Assembly: GCA_040756415.1 (NCBI GenBank)
Contig: JBFLYZ010000004.1
Coordinates: 29,459 to 93,458, forward strand
Origin: JBFLYZ01 sp040756415
GTDB taxonomy: Bacteria; Bacteroidota; Bacteroidia; JADZBD01
DNA length: 64,000 nt
Reading direction: 5' to 3'
Part shown: in pieces, positions 41,323 through 50,563 of the stretch
Layout of the letters: each line of letters starts with the position of its first letter
Numbering within the stretch: position 1 is the first letter of the stretch
Translations under genes and position numbers: made by a program
The notes under the pieces: generated by a model
The model's input: the letters and a program-made list of their open reading frames with translations, nothing else
Told to the model about the DNA's origin: nothing
Databases searched by the model: none

Positions 41323-41815
41323 GGTATCTTGCCACCTCCAGCCGGTCCGGGCACTCGGCCAGCAACTGGTTTACGGTTTTTTTGAGCACGGGATGAACCA
41401 GGTCGCCCGCGATCTCGGCCAGGGGCGCCAGGGTAAACCGCCTTTGGTGCAGCCAGGGATGAGGTATGGTCAGCCCCGGTTCCTCGATCACTTCATCGTT
41501 GTAGAACAGAATGTCTATATCGATGGTGCGCTGCTGCCACTTCTTGTCCGTGCGCAGGCGGCCCAGCTCCTGCTCGGTCGCAAGCAGGGCGGCAAGCAGG
41601 GCGGTGGGCTGCAGCGCGGTTCGGATGCCGATCACGCGGTTCAGGAAAGGGGGCATGGCTTCATTGCCCCAGGCGGCTGTTTCGTACACCGCTGAACGCG
41701 CTGCGATCGGGCCGGCCTTTTCCCCGATCAGTTGTTCCGCCCTGTTCAGCAAAGCCAGGCGATCGCCCTGGTTGGAGCCCAGCAGCAGCAGCGCAACATT
41801 TGTACCTGATTTCAC
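41312..41815 (-). CDS. folK: 6-hydroxymethyl-7,8-dihydropterin pyrophosphokinase
   Basis: A 167-residue HPPK of folate synthesis. It shows LLLGSNQGDRLALLNRAEQLI, VYETAAWG, PFLNRVIGI, the ATP/Mg site RTIDIDILFYND (two aspartates) and IPHPWLHQRRFTLAPLAEI. A TAGGTTTG box at 41827-41820 lies just before the start. It is the first gene of a two-gene operon with the deoxynucleoside kinase. Confidence 0.95.
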   Translation of the reverse strand: MKSGTNVALLLLGSNQGDRLALLNRAEQLIGEKAGPIAARSAVYETAAWGNEAMPPFLNRVIGIRTALQPTALLAALLATEQELGRLRTDKKWQQRTIDIDILFYNDEVIEEPGLTIPHPWLHQRRFTLAPLAEIAGDLVHPVLKKTVNQLLAECPDRLEVARYHAL

Positions 41816-41819
41816 GTTC

Positions 41820-41827
41820 CAAACCTA
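41820..41827 (-). promoter_or_regulatory. Minus-7 box for folK
   Basis: TAGGTTTG on the minus strand matches TAnnTTTG. It lies only 5 bp upstream of the annotated ATG at 41815, so either the transcript is leaderless or translation starts slightly downstream. No clear TTG is at minus-33. Confidence 0.4.
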
Positions 41828-41896
41828 CAGTTTTTTTAACTTCGCCATCCTGTAACAAAGGAACAATACACTTCGTCCTAACCAAAAAAAAGTAAA

Positions 41897-43648
41897 ATGA
41901 AAAGTTTTCTTGCCGGATTCTTCGGGACCATAGCCGCCATCGTGCTGCTGTTCATCGTGTTCATCATCATCATCGTATCGGCCATTCCCAAGGAGAAGCC
42001 GGTTACGGTGAAGAGCAATTCGGTGCTGAAGCTGTCTTTCAACTTCGATATCCCCGAGCGATCACCCAAGAACCCCTTCGAAGGTTTTGACGGCAGCGGT
42101 GCCGCAAAGCCGGTTGGTTTGAAGGAGATCATGGAAAGCATTGAAAAGGCCAAGAGCGATGATAATATCAAAGGCATTTACCTCGATATGTCCATCATCT
42201 CACCCGGCTTTGCCACGGTGGAAGAGATCCGCAATGCCCTGCTCGATTTCAAAAAGAGCGGCAAGTTCGTGGTGAGCTATGGCGAGATCTACTCGCAGAA
42301 AGCCTATTACCTGGCCACTGCGGCCGACAAGATCTACCTGAACCCGAACGGCCTCATCGAGTTCAAGGGCCTGAGCGCGCAGATCATGTTCTTCAAGGGC
42401 TTGCTCGACAAGCTGGAGGTGGAGGCCCAGATATTCAAGCACGGCAAGTTCAAAAGCGCGGTGGAGCCCTTCTTCCTCGATAAGATGAGCGAAGCCAACC
42501 GCCAGCAGGTCACCACGTACATCAACAGCCTCTGGGACCATGTGCTGAACGGCATTCAGCAGACCAGGGGCATAGCGGTGGCCGACCTGGAGCGCATGGC
42601 CGGTAACCTGACCATACAGAATGCCGGTGACTGCGTGGAGCATAAGTTTGCTGACGATACCTTGTATTACGACCAGGTGGTGGATAGGCTGAAAGAACTC
42701 GTCAAGCTCGACAAGAAGAAAGAGCTGACCTTCATCGCGCTTAACCGGTATGTGAAAACGCCCGCTAAGAAGTTCAAGACGGCACTGGTCAAGAACAAGA
42801 TCGCGGTGATCATCTGCCAGGGCTCGATCGAGAGCGGGGAGGGTGATGAGAGCACCATCGGTTCGGAAGGCACCGCCAAAGCCATCCGCGAGGCGCGTAC
42901 GGATTCGGCTGTAAAGGCGATCGTGCTGCGGGTGAACTCTCCTGGCGGAAGCGCGCTGGCATCGGATGTGATCTGGCGCGAGGTGGTGCTGACCAGGCAG
43001 GTGAAGCCGGTGGTGGTGAGCATGGGCGATGTAGCCGCTTCAGGAGGATATTATATCGCATGCGCAGCGGATCGCATTTTTGCGCAGCCCAATACCATTA
43101 CGGGATCCATAGGTGTGTTTGGCGTGCTGCCCAACCTTCAGAATTTTTACAAGAACAAGCTCGGTATCACGTTCGATACGGTGAACACCAACCGGTATTC
43201 GGACCTGGGCCGGCTCAACCGCCCGGTCACGGAGGCCGAAAGCCTGGTGATACAGAATGGCGTGGAAGATGTGTACAGGCAATTCATCAAACGCGTGGCC
43301 GATGGCCGGAAAAAGACCACTGCCGAGATCGACAGCATAGGCCAGGGCAGGGTATGGAGCGGGACGGATGCCCTGAGGATAGGCCTGGTCGACCAGTTGG
43401 GTGGCATCAATGATGCCATTAAGTATGCCGCTGACCTGGCCAAAGTGAAGGAATACAAGCTGATCTGGCTACCCAAGCAGAAAGAGCCTTTCGAGGAGTT
43501 TATGAAGCAGCTCAGCGGTGAGGAGTCGGCCAGCGCTGCGATCAGGAAAGAGCTGGGAGAGCAGTACGAACACTACAGGCAGTTGCAGCAGGTGCTGAAG
43601 ATGAAAGGCATCCAGGCGCGCCTGCCCTACGAGCTGTTCATTTATTGA
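41897..43648 (+). CDS. sppA: Signal peptide peptidase SppA (67K type)
   Basis: A 583-residue membrane serine protease made of two repeated crotonase-like halves. The N-terminal anchor is FLAGFFGTIAAIVLLFIVFI. The catalytic Lys is in IFKHGKFKSAVEPFF in the first half, and the nucleophile Ser in MGDVAASGGYYIACAADRI in the second half. TITGSIGVFG follows. It cleaves leftover signal peptides in the membrane. A TAACTTCG box at 41837-41844 may be its minus-7 element, and a strong terminator follows. Confidence 0.94.
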   Translation: MKSFLAGFFGTIAAIVLLFIVFIIIIVSAIPKEKPVTVKSNSVLKLSFNFDIPERSPKNPFEGFDGSGAAKPVGLKEIMESIEKAKSDDNIKGIYLDMSIISPGFATVEEIRNALLDFKKSGKFVVSYGEIYSQKAYYLATAADKIYLNPNGLIEFKGLSAQIMFFKGLLDKLEVEAQIFKHGKFKSAVEPFFLDKMSEANRQQVTTYINSLWDHVLNGIQQTRGIAVADLERMAGNLTIQNAGDCVEHKFADDTLYYDQVVDRLKELVKLDKKKELTFIALNRYVKTPAKKFKTALVKNKIAVIICQGSIESGEGDESTIGSEGTAKAIREARTDSAVKAIVLRVNSPGGSALASDVIWREVVLTRQVKPVVVSMGDVAASGGYYIACAADRIFAQPNTITGSIGVFGVLPNLQNFYKNKLGITFDTVNTNRYSDLGRLNRPVTEAESLVIQNGVEDVYRQFIKRVADGRKKTTAEIDSIGQGRVWSGTDALRIGLVDQLGGINDAIKYAADLAKVKEYKLIWLPKQKEPFEEFMKQLSGEESASAAIRKELGEQYEHYRQLQQVLKMKGIQARLPYELFIY

Positions 43649-43663
43649 AGAAAGGGATACCAT

Positions 43664-43698
43664 AAAAAAAGCCCCTGCCGCCCGGCAGGGGCTTTTTT
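43664..43698 (+). terminator. Bidirectional rho-independent terminator
   Basis: The perfect hairpin GCCCCTGCCG-CCC-GGCAGGGGC is flanked by an A-run and a T-run. It lies 16 bp after sppA and 23 bp from the end of the convergent lipoprotein gene, so it can serve both. Confidence 0.9.
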
Positions 43699-43720
43699 AG
43701 TTTAAGGGTCTGATCTGATC

Positions 43721-44554
43721 TTAATACAGCTTGCCTCTCAGCTCCTTTATCGCTTTATACAGGTTATCGAATGCGGGGCCCGCACCGAAATTGGGATTGT
43801 CGCCAACCGACTTGATCACGGCCGTATAAGGGGCCAGCTCGGCACGGAATTTTTCCAGGTCAGGGTTGCCTTTATAGGCGTCCAGCATTTCGTTGATGTA
43901 CTGCAGGCTGCTGCAGTGGTCGTAGATGTCGTGGTAAAGAGGGGCCACCTTGGGATCGTCCTTCTTGGAGTTGATCTGCTCAGCCGTAACATAAATTCCT
44001 TCTATCCATCCTCCGGCTATCATCAGCACGGCCAGTTGAACGCGGGCATTGCTCTGCATGTTCCTTTCCGCGCGGTCATAGGCCTTATCGATCATGATGT
44101 CGAGCGAGTCGCTGCTGCCTACCGCCTTGATCATGCGCTCTACGAACTCGGGGTTGAAAATCACATCAATGCCCAGGCCTTTGGAGAGGTTACCCATGGC
44201 GCCCAGGTATTCGGTCACATCGGCCTTCTGGTTGAAGGCGGCTGCATAACCCAGGTCCATGCCGTAAGCGCCCATGCCCAGCGCCTGCTGGTATTTGGTG
44301 GAATAGCTGCTGGCTTTGGAGGATGGGTTCAGAAGGGCTTTATTATAGTTCACCCCGGCAGCGGCCAGTTTCTTTCCCAGCTCGCTGGCCATAGGCATTT
44401 TGGCGCGCATGATGCCGATATCCAGCGCAACGGTGGCGTCAACGGTATCGGTCGTTACTTCTCGGTCATCGTCAATATTATGCGGTTTTTCTCCTCCGCA
44501 GGCAGAAAGCATTGCAACGGTGGCAATGGCAGTGATGATTCGGGTGGCAAACAT
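43721..44554 (-). CDS. Hypothetical lipoprotein
   Basis: A 277-residue protein with signal peptide and lipobox (ATVAMLSAC). The mature part is mostly helical, with KMPMASELGKKLAAAGVNYNKALL and a long repeat-free alpha region. No known catalytic motif is recognised. The start is set at 44554 because an in-frame ATG at 44578 falls within the minus-7 box of a good promoter. Without a known family the role is unassigned; location in the outer or inner membrane is likely. Confidence 0.78.
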   Translation of the reverse strand: MFATRIITAIATVAMLSACGGEKPHNIDDDREVTTDTVDATVALDIGIMRAKMPMASELGKKLAAAGVNYNKALLNPSSKASSYSTKYQQALGMGAYGMDLGYAAAFNQKADVTEYLGAMGNLSKGLGIDVIFNPEFVERMIKAVGSSDSLDIMIDKAYDRAERNMQSNARVQLAVLMIAGGWIEGIYVTAEQINSKKDDPKVAPLYHDIYDHCSSLQYINEMLDAYKGNPDLEKFRAELAPYTAVIKSVGDNPNFGAGPAFDNLYKAIKELRGKLY

Positions 44555-44575
44555 GTGTTTTGTGTTTAGTTGGGA

Positions 44576-44604
44576 CAAATATATGATCGTTAGGTATTGA
44601 ACAA
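44576..44604 (-). promoter_or_regulatory. Promoter of the hypothetical lipoprotein gene
   Basis: On the minus strand a TTG at 44604-44602 and TATATTTG at 44583-44576 are separated by 18 bp, a textbook Bacteroidota promoter. The inferred start is near 44570. It fixes the gene start at 44554. Confidence 0.72.
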
Positions 44605-44615
44605 TTAAAAAAATA

Positions 44616-45572
44616 TCAACCCTCCATCACCACGCCCATGGAGCAGAACTTGGCGATGCGCTGACGGACCATCTCATCGGTATTCAGTTGTTTAAGCTGC
44701 GAGAGGTGGCTGAGAATGGCCTGCTTCACATTTTCAAAAGCCTCATCCGGTCTGATGTGCGCCCCGCCCAGCGGTTCGGGAATGATGCCGTCAATAAGCT
44801 TGTTCTTGAGCATATCCTCAGCGGTCAGCTTGAGCGCCTCGGCCGCAATCTCTTTCTTTTCCCAGCTCCTCCAGAGGATAGACGAGCAGGATTCGGGCGA
44901 TATCACCGAGTACCAGGTGTTCTCGAGCATAAGCACGCGGTCGCCAACGCCAATGCCCAGCGCTCCCCCGGAGGCCCCTTCCCCGATAATGATGCAGATC
45001 ACGGGTACTTTCAGCCTCGACATTTCATACAGGTTCCGCGCAATGGCCTCGCCCTGCCCCCTTTCTTCGGCTTCCAGGCCGGGGTAGGCGCCCGGGGTAT
45101 CGATCAGCGTGACCACGGGCTTGTTGAACTTTTCGGCCAGCTTCATCAGCCGCAGGGCCTTGCGGTAGCCTTCGGGGTTGGCCATGCCGAAATTACGCAG
45201 TTGGCGCATTTTGGTATTAATGCCTTTCTGCTGCCCGATGAACATGATGGTTTGCCCATCCACCTCGCCAAAGCCTCCTACCATGGCCTTATCGTCCTTC
45301 ACCGTACGGTCGCCATGCAGCTCCAGGAAAGTGCCGCTGGTCATGTGTTCGATGTATGCGAGCGTGTACGGCCGGTCAGGATGCCGGCTTACCTGCACGC
45401 GCTGCCATGCGGTCAGCTTGCTATAGATGTCTTTTCGGGTTTCCGCAATCTTTTTCTCCAGCTCCTGGATGAGCCCGCTCACGTCTGCCTTGGTCTTCTC
45501 ACCGGTCTTCCTCACCTTTTCCAGCTCTTCTTCCAGTTCCTGTATTGGCTTTTCAAAATCGAGGTAATTCAT
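44616..45572 (-). CDS. accA: Acetyl-CoA carboxylase carboxyltransferase subunit alpha
   Basis: A 318-residue AccA of fatty-acid synthesis. It starts MNYLDFEKPIQELEEELEKV. Conserved blocks are ARHP-like VSRHPDRPYTLAYI, ELHGDRTVKDDKAMVGGF, NFGMANPEGYRKALRLMKLA, TLIDTPGAYPGLEAEERGQ and IGEGASGGALGIG, the last two forming the carboxybiotin and acetyl-CoA site. The start at 45572 is the family N-terminus. The longer frame to 45740 would overlap the divergent ispE gene. Confidence 0.95.
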   Translation of the reverse strand: MNYLDFEKPIQELEEELEKVRKTGEKTKADVSGLIQELEKKIAETRKDIYSKLTAWQRVQVSRHPDRPYTLAYIEHMTSGTFLELHGDRTVKDDKAMVGGFGEVDGQTIMFIGQQKGINTKMRQLRNFGMANPEGYRKALRLMKLAEKFNKPVVTLIDTPGAYPGLEAEERGQGEAIARNLYEMSRLKVPVICIIIGEGASGGALGIGVGDRVLMLENTWYSVISPESCSSILWRSWEKKEIAAEALKLTAEDMLKNKLIDGIIPEPLGGAHIRPDEAFENVKQAILSHLSQLKQLNTDEMVRQRIAKFCSMGVVMEG

Positions 45573-45640
45573 CCGTTTCTGTTTTGGGATGGCTAAAGTA
45601 ATAATTTTTGGACAAGGGTTCAGCGTTTTGAGTTTAGGTT

Positions 45641-45648
45641 TAACTTTG
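45641..45648 (+). promoter_or_regulatory. Minus-7 box for ispE
   Basis: TAACTTTG matches TAnnTTTG and lies 20 bp before the ATG at 45669. No good TTG occurs at the expected distance. Confidence 0.42.
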
Positions 45649-45668
45649 GCGGGTAGTCCCCTGCCGAT

Positions 45669-46484
45669 ATGATAACTTTCCCCAATGCGAAGATCAACCT
45701 GGGCCTGAATATCGTAGAGAAGCGCGCTGACGGTTTCCATAATATAGAAAGTGTTTTTTATCCTGTTGGCCTGCGCGATATCCTGGAAGTGGTGGAAAGC
45801 GACAGGGAGGGGATTGAGTTCGCCCCATCAGGAATTCCGATCCCGGGTAAGCCGGAAGAAAATCTTTGTGTGCGCGCGTATCATATGGTACGCAGGGACT
45901 ATGAGCTGCCCGGCATCAGGGTGCATCTGCATAAGATCATCCCGATCGGGGCGGGCCTGGGGGGAGGCTCGTCTGACGCTTCCTTTTTTATCAAGTTGCT
46001 CAATGATCAGTTCGGGCTGTGGATCGCCTGGGGCGAGATCCACGAGTATGCGCGCAGGCTGGGCAGCGATTGCTCCTTTTTTATCTCCAATAAGCCTTCC
46101 TTCGTCACCCAGCGTGGCGATGATTTCGAGAACATACAGCTCGATCTCAGCGGCTATCACCTGGTCATCGTTTATCCCAATATTCATGTGGACACGAAGG
46201 AGGCGTTTCACCTCATCCGGCCGCAGCAGGCTTCCCGCTCGCTGGCTGACGATGTTCTTTCATTGCCTCCCGGGGAATGGAAGGGCAAAGTGAAGAACGA
46301 TTTCGAGGAAAGCGTGTTCAGGAAATACCCCGCCATAGCCGGGGTGAAGGAAAAGCTTTATTCCCTGGGCGCCCTCTACGCGTCTTTGAGCGGCAGCGGA
46401 TCGGCCGTGTACGGCATCTTTTCCCATAAGACCGACCTGCGGAAAGAGTTCAGCGGGTATTTCACCTGGGAGGGAGGGCTCTGA
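45669..46484 (+). CDS. ispE: 4-diphosphocytidyl-2-C-methyl-D-erythritol kinase
   Basis: A 271-residue GHMP kinase of the MEP isoprenoid pathway. It shows the N-terminal PNAKINLGLNIVEKRADGFH with catalytic Lys/Asp partners, the ATP loop IPIGAGLGGGSSDASFF, CSFFISNKPSF and the C-terminal SLSGSGSAVYGIF. It phosphorylates the 2-hydroxyl of CDP-ME. It converges on the LptF/G-type permease gene with no gap. Confidence 0.95.
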   Translation: MITFPNAKINLGLNIVEKRADGFHNIESVFYPVGLRDILEVVESDREGIEFAPSGIPIPGKPEENLCVRAYHMVRRDYELPGIRVHLHKIIPIGAGLGGGSSDASFFIKLLNDQFGLWIAWGEIHEYARRLGSDCSFFISNKPSFVTQRGDDFENIQLDLSGYHLVIVYPNIHVDTKEAFHLIRPQQASRSLADDVLSLPPGEWKGKVKNDFEESVFRKYPAIAGVKEKLYSLGALYASLSGSGSAVYGIFSHKTDLRKEFSGYFTWEGGL

Positions 46485-47561
46485 TCATTTGGGGGCCCTG
46501 CGCAGCAGGTAAATGGCCAGGACCAGGTAGAGCAGGTTGGGTATCCACACCGAAATGAGGGCAGGCACGCCCGCTTTGATGGAGAAATTGATCGCGATCT
46601 GCATGAAAAGGATGTAGGAGAATGCGATCCCGAACCCCAGGCCAAGATGCAGCCCTATGCCCCCGCGCACCTTGCGGCTGGCCAGCGCCACAGCGATGAT
46701 GGTAAGTATAATGGTGGCAAAGGGATAGGCAAAGCGCTCCTGTACCTTTACCCTGTACTTTTCCAGGTCCTGCGAGCCCCTCAGCTTTTCTTTCTCGATG
46801 AAGTTCTGGGCCTCCTTCCAGTCCATGGTCTCAATGCTGCGCGGGCGCTCACCAAAGTCGCTGGCCGAAAAAGGCAGGATGGTATCCAGCGTTTCTCCTT
46901 TACGGACCTTTTCGGCCGTGCCGCTGATCTCGCGTATGAAATAATTGCGTATGGTCCACTTGTTCTTTACGCTGTCCCAGCGCACATCGTCCGAGCGCAG
47001 GTACCAGTAACGGTTGCCGTTGCTGATCTTCTCCATCGAGAACTGGTAGCCTTTGTCTTCGGTGGTGTTGTAGCTGTTGAAGTAAATGAAGGTGCCGGGG
47101 CTCACCTGCCTGTGAATGTTGATCTCGCTGTTGTAGTAAGGGTTATTGATATAGGCATCTTCAAAAGCGATACGGTGAAGGTTGGCGTGCGGGATAACGA
47201 AGTTGCTCAGGTAAAGCGAAAGCAGTGAGAGAAAAAAGGCGGAAAGCAGGAAAGGGAAAAGCAGGCGGTAAAAGCTTACCCCGCTGCTGAGTATGGCCAC
47301 GATCTCGGTGCGGGAGGCCATGCGTGAGGTAAAGTAGATCACCGCGATGAAACAGAACAGGGGGCTGAACAGGTTGGCAAAATAAGGGATAAAATTTTTG
47401 TAATAATCGAAAAGGATCGCTTCGAGGGGAGGGGATTTCTCGATAAAATCGCCCATCTTCTCAGAAAGGTCGAACACCACCACGATCATCATGATGAGCG
47501 TAATGGCCAGGAAAAAGGTTCCCAGGAACTTACGGATGATATAGCGGTCGATGATCTTCAT
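46485..47561 (-). CDS. LptF/LptG-family LPS export permease
   Basis: A 358-residue YjgP/YjgQ permease. Three N-terminal helices (FLGTFFLAITLIMMIVVVF, YFANLFSPLFCFIAVIYF, LLFPFLLSAFFLSLLSLYL) and three C-terminal helices flank a periplasmic beta-jellyroll. The segment TSRMASRTEIVAILSSGVSFYRLL is the coupling helix that contacts LptB. It takes part in lifting lipopolysaccharide to the outer membrane. Which of F or G is unclear. The start at 47561 lies 5 bp after the tgt stop; upstream residues would overlap tgt. Confidence 0.88.
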   Translation of the reverse strand: MKIIDRYIIRKFLGTFFLAITLIMMIVVVFDLSEKMGDFIEKSPPLEAILFDYYKNFIPYFANLFSPLFCFIAVIYFTSRMASRTEIVAILSSGVSFYRLLFPFLLSAFFLSLLSLYLSNFVIPHANLHRIAFEDAYINNPYYNSEINIHRQVSPGTFIYFNSYNTTEDKGYQFSMEKISNGNRYWYLRSDDVRWDSVKNKWTIRNYFIREISGTAEKVRKGETLDTILPFSASDFGERPRSIETMDWKEAQNFIEKEKLRGSQDLEKYRVKVQERFAYPFATIILTIIAVALASRKVRGGIGLHLGLGFGIAFSYILFMQIAINFSIKAGVPALISVWIPNLLYLVLAIYLLRRAPK

Positions 47562-47566
47562 CCCGT

Positions 47567-48697
47567 TCAGAGCCGTGTTTTCAGTTGAGGTATGATCCTG
47601 CTCTTCCACTCCGCAAAGGCGCCTTCGGCTATCCTGGCCCTGGCCTCGTTCGCCAGCCAGATATAGAAACCCAGGTTATGCAGGGTAGCGATCTGTGCGC
47701 CCAGTATCTCCTGGGCATGCATCAGGTGGCGCAGGTAGGCCTTGCTGTAGCTCTTGTCAGCAAAAGTTGTTCCGTGTTCATCGAGCGGAGAAAAATCGCT
47801 TTTCCACTTCTCGTTCCGTATATTGATGATCCCTTCCCGGGTGAACAGCAGGCCATGGCGCGCGTTACGCGTAGGCATCACGCAGTCGAACATATCCACT
47901 CCCAGGGCGATCGCCTCCAGTATGTTCCATGGCGTGCCCACACCCATCAGGTAGCGCGGCTTGTCTTCAGGCAGGACAGCGCACACGGCCTCCGTCATGG
48001 CGTACAGCTCTTCCTCCGGCTCGCCAACGGATAATCCGCCTATGGCATTGCCCTCGCGGTTGTATGAAGCGATGGTCTCGGCAGAGAGGATGCGCAGGTC
48101 CCTGTGAACGCTGCCCTGCACGATAGGGAAAAGGGCTTGCTCATACCCGTAACGGGCCTCGGTCGAATCGAATCGTTCGCAGCAGCGCTTCAGCCAGCGG
48201 TGGGTCATCTCCATCGACTTCTTCGCGTAAGCGTATTCGCAGGGGTAGGGCGTGCACTCGTCAAAGGCCATGATGATATCGGCCCCGATGCTGCGCTGTA
48301 TGTCGATCACGTTTTCCGGGGTGAACAGGTGCCTTGATCCGTCAATGTGCGATGAGAACTTTACTCCCTCTTCTTTGATTTTCCGCGATGCGGCAAGCGA
48401 ATACACCTGGTAACCACCGCTGTCGGTCAGGATGGGCCTCTGCCAGTTCATGAACTTATGCAATCCACCGGCCTGTTCCAGCACCTGTGTTCCGGGCCTC
48501 AGGAAAAGGTGATAGGTATTGCCCAAAATGATCCGCGCACCGATGTCGAGCTCCAGCTCGCGCTGGTGAACCGCTTTAACCGTTCCCGCAGTGCCCACCG
48601 GCATGAAAACAGGCGTAGGGATATCCCCATGTGCGGTGCGGATCACGCCCGCCCGCGCATGCGATCCCTTGTCGGTATGTTCTATCCTGAATTGCAC
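47567..48697 (-). CDS. tgt: tRNA-guanine transglycosylase
   Basis: A 376-residue Tgt that inserts a queuine precursor at tRNA position 34. It shows GTAGTVKAVHQ, GARIILGNTYHLFLRPG, ILTDSGGYQVYSLA with a catalytic Asp, GGLSVGEPEEE, and GVDMFDCVMPTRNARHG with the nucleophile Asp. The C-terminal zinc motif of most bacterial enzymes (CXCX2C) is replaced by EHGTTFADKSY, as I recall for Bacteroidota homologues. It is first in an operon with the permease gene. Confidence 0.95.
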   Translation of the reverse strand: MQFRIEHTDKGSHARAGVIRTAHGDIPTPVFMPVGTAGTVKAVHQRELELDIGARIILGNTYHLFLRPGTQVLEQAGGLHKFMNWQRPILTDSGGYQVYSLAASRKIKEEGVKFSSHIDGSRHLFTPENVIDIQRSIGADIIMAFDECTPYPCEYAYAKKSMEMTHRWLKRCCERFDSTEARYGYEQALFPIVQGSVHRDLRILSAETIASYNREGNAIGGLSVGEPEEELYAMTEAVCAVLPEDKPRYLMGVGTPWNILEAIALGVDMFDCVMPTRNARHGLLFTREGIINIRNEKWKSDFSPLDEHGTTFADKSYSKAYLRHLMHAQEILGAQIATLHNLGFYIWLANEARARIAEGAFAEWKSRIIPQLKTRL

Positions 48698-48817
48698 CCG
48701 CTTTGCTTACAGCTTCCCCTGCCTGCCAGCCGTACTGCTGACCCTGTTAATTACTTTGTTTAAATCCGGCCAAAGATACGGCAAAAGGCAGAATGGGGCC
48801 GGCCTACTTTTGAAGCC

Positions 48818-49957
48818 ATGCAATTACCCGAAATCACAGCCGGACTGGTGATCTTTGCCTGCTTTTGTTTCGGGTTCCTGGTGCAGCTCTGGTATTACCT
48901 GGGCATCTACAGCCGCCTGGCCTTTTACAAAAAGCCGAGGACGGAGTCGTTCACTCCTCCCGCCAGCATCGTGATCTGCGCACGCAACGAGGACGACAAC
49001 CTGATGGAGTTCCTGCCAGCGGTCCTGACCCAGGATTATCCCGATTTCGAGGTGGTGGTGGTCAACGACTGTTCGTTCGATAATACGGGCGATGTGCTCA
49101 AGGAGTTCGCCAAAAAGCATCCGCGGCTGAGAGTGGTCACGATCAAGGAGGACGAGTATTATGCGCACGGCAAGAAGTTCGCGGTGATGGTCGGCATTAA
49201 AGGTGCCGCAAACGAGCACCTGCTCTTTACCGATGCCGACTGCAAGCCCAACAGCAAAGACTGGCTGCGCAACATGATGGAACATTTCAAGGGCGAGACC
49301 GAGATCGTGCTGGGTTACGGAGGTTATGAAAGGCGCCCGGGTTTCCTGAACAGGCTGATCCGGTTCGATGCCTTTCATATTGCCCAGCAATACCTTTCTT
49401 TCTGCCTGGCCGGCCGCACTTATATGGGCGTAGGCCGCAACCTGGCCTATAAGAAATCGCTTTTCTTCAAAATGAAGGGTTTTGCCTCGCACTATCATAT
49501 CCAGTCGGGCGATGATGACCTTTTTGTGAACGAGGCGGCCACCAAAAGGAACTCGAAGATCGAGATCGCGGTGGACAGCCACACGATCTCACGCGTTAAG
49601 AAGACCTTCAAAAGCTGGCTGATACAGAAGCAGAGGCACGTGACCACTTTCCGCTTCTATAACTTCAAGACAAAGTTCCGCCTTTACATGATCGGCCTGA
49701 GCCAGTGGCTCTTCTTTGGCGGCTTTGCGCTTTCCATGGCATCCGGGGGTGTTCCCCATTACCTTTTCATCGTACCGGGAATGTTTTTTTTCCGTTTGTT
49801 GGTACAAATGCTTATCTTTAAAAAGTCTATGGAGCGGCTTGGAGAAAAGGATCTTCTTGTTCTCGCTCCGCTGTATGAGCTGATGCTGATGTTTTTTTAC
49901 CCGTTTTTAACGGTATCGAACCTGTTTGTAAGGAGAAATAAATGGAGGATGAAATAA
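48818..49957 (+). CDS. Family 2 glycosyltransferase, membrane bound
   Basis: A 379-residue GT2 enzyme. An N-terminal helix (ITAGLVIFACFCFGFLVQLWYY) precedes a GT-A domain with SIVICARNEDDNL, VVVNDCSFDNTGD, the metal-binding LLFTDADCKPNS and the acceptor motif SGDDDLFVNEA; QKQRH gives a Q-X2-RW-like site. Two or three C-terminal helices follow. The substrate is unknown; the layout is like processive or single-addition glycan synthases. Its end overlaps the sigma-factor gene by 16 bp. Confidence 0.88.
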   Translation: MQLPEITAGLVIFACFCFGFLVQLWYYLGIYSRLAFYKKPRTESFTPPASIVICARNEDDNLMEFLPAVLTQDYPDFEVVVVNDCSFDNTGDVLKEFAKKHPRLRVVTIKEDEYYAHGKKFAVMVGIKGAANEHLLFTDADCKPNSKDWLRNMMEHFKGETEIVLGYGGYERRPGFLNRLIRFDAFHIAQQYLSFCLAGRTYMGVGRNLAYKKSLFFKMKGFASHYHIQSGDDDLFVNEAATKRNSKIEIAVDSHTISRVKKTFKSWLIQKQRHVTTFRFYNFKTKFRLYMIGLSQWLFFGGFALSMASGGVPHYLFIVPGMFFFRLLVQMLIFKKSMERLGEKDLLVLAPLYELMLMFFYPFLTVSNLFVRRNKWRMK

Positions 49958-50556
49958 GGCAAAACCTGACGGAAAAGGCTTTTCACGATTATAAGCTGGT
50001 GAAGCAGGCGCTGCAGAAAGGCGACCAGAAGGCCTATGCCGAGCTGATGGACCGTTACCGCGATGCGGTGTTCTTCATGCTGCAGAAGATGATCAACGAT
50101 AAGGACGATGCCGAGGACCTTACCATAGAGGCCTTCGGTAAGGCCTTCAAACGCCTGCACCAGTACACCCCTAATTACGCGTTCAGCACCTGGCTTTTCA
50201 AGATCGCTACCAATAATTGCATCGACTACATACGCAAAAAGAAGCTGGGTACCCTGTCGCTCAATAAGCCCATTGAGAACGAGGAGGGCGGGGAGGTGAG
50301 CCTCGATATACGGTCGGAGGGGCTTACCCCCGAGGAGAACATCATGCGCAAGCAGAAGGTTGACCTGCTGCGGGCCGTGGTGGAAAAGCTGAAACCGCGT
50401 TACCGCAGGCTGATCGAGCTGCGTTATTTCGAGGAAATGTCGTACGAAGAGATATCGGCCGAGATGGACCTGCCCGTGGGCACGGTAAAGGCGCAGCTCT
50501 TCCGCGCGCGCGAGTTCCTGCAGGCCATGCTCAAGAATTCCAAGGACAGGCTCTGA
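49942..50556 (+). CDS. ECF-type RNA polymerase sigma factor
   Basis: A 204-residue sigma-70 family factor with region 2 (ELMDRYRDAVFFMLQKMINDKDDAEDLTIEAFGKAFKRL region, then TWLFKIATNNCIDYIRKKK) and region 4 (LKPRYRRLIELRYFEEMSYEEISAEMDLPVGTVKAQLFRAR). It has no region 1 or 3. No anti-sigma factor gene is adjacent. It overlaps the glycosyltransferase gene and precedes rsmG by 7 bp, so it may be expressed constitutively with them. Confidence 0.92.
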   Translation: MEDEIRQNLTEKAFHDYKLVKQALQKGDQKAYAELMDRYRDAVFFMLQKMINDKDDAEDLTIEAFGKAFKRLHQYTPNYAFSTWLFKIATNNCIDYIRKKKLGTLSLNKPIENEEGGEVSLDIRSEGLTPEENIMRKQKVDLLRAVVEKLKPRYRRLIELRYFEEMSYEEISAEMDLPVGTVKAQLFRAREFLQAMLKNSKDRL

Positions 50557-50563
50557 ACAACCC

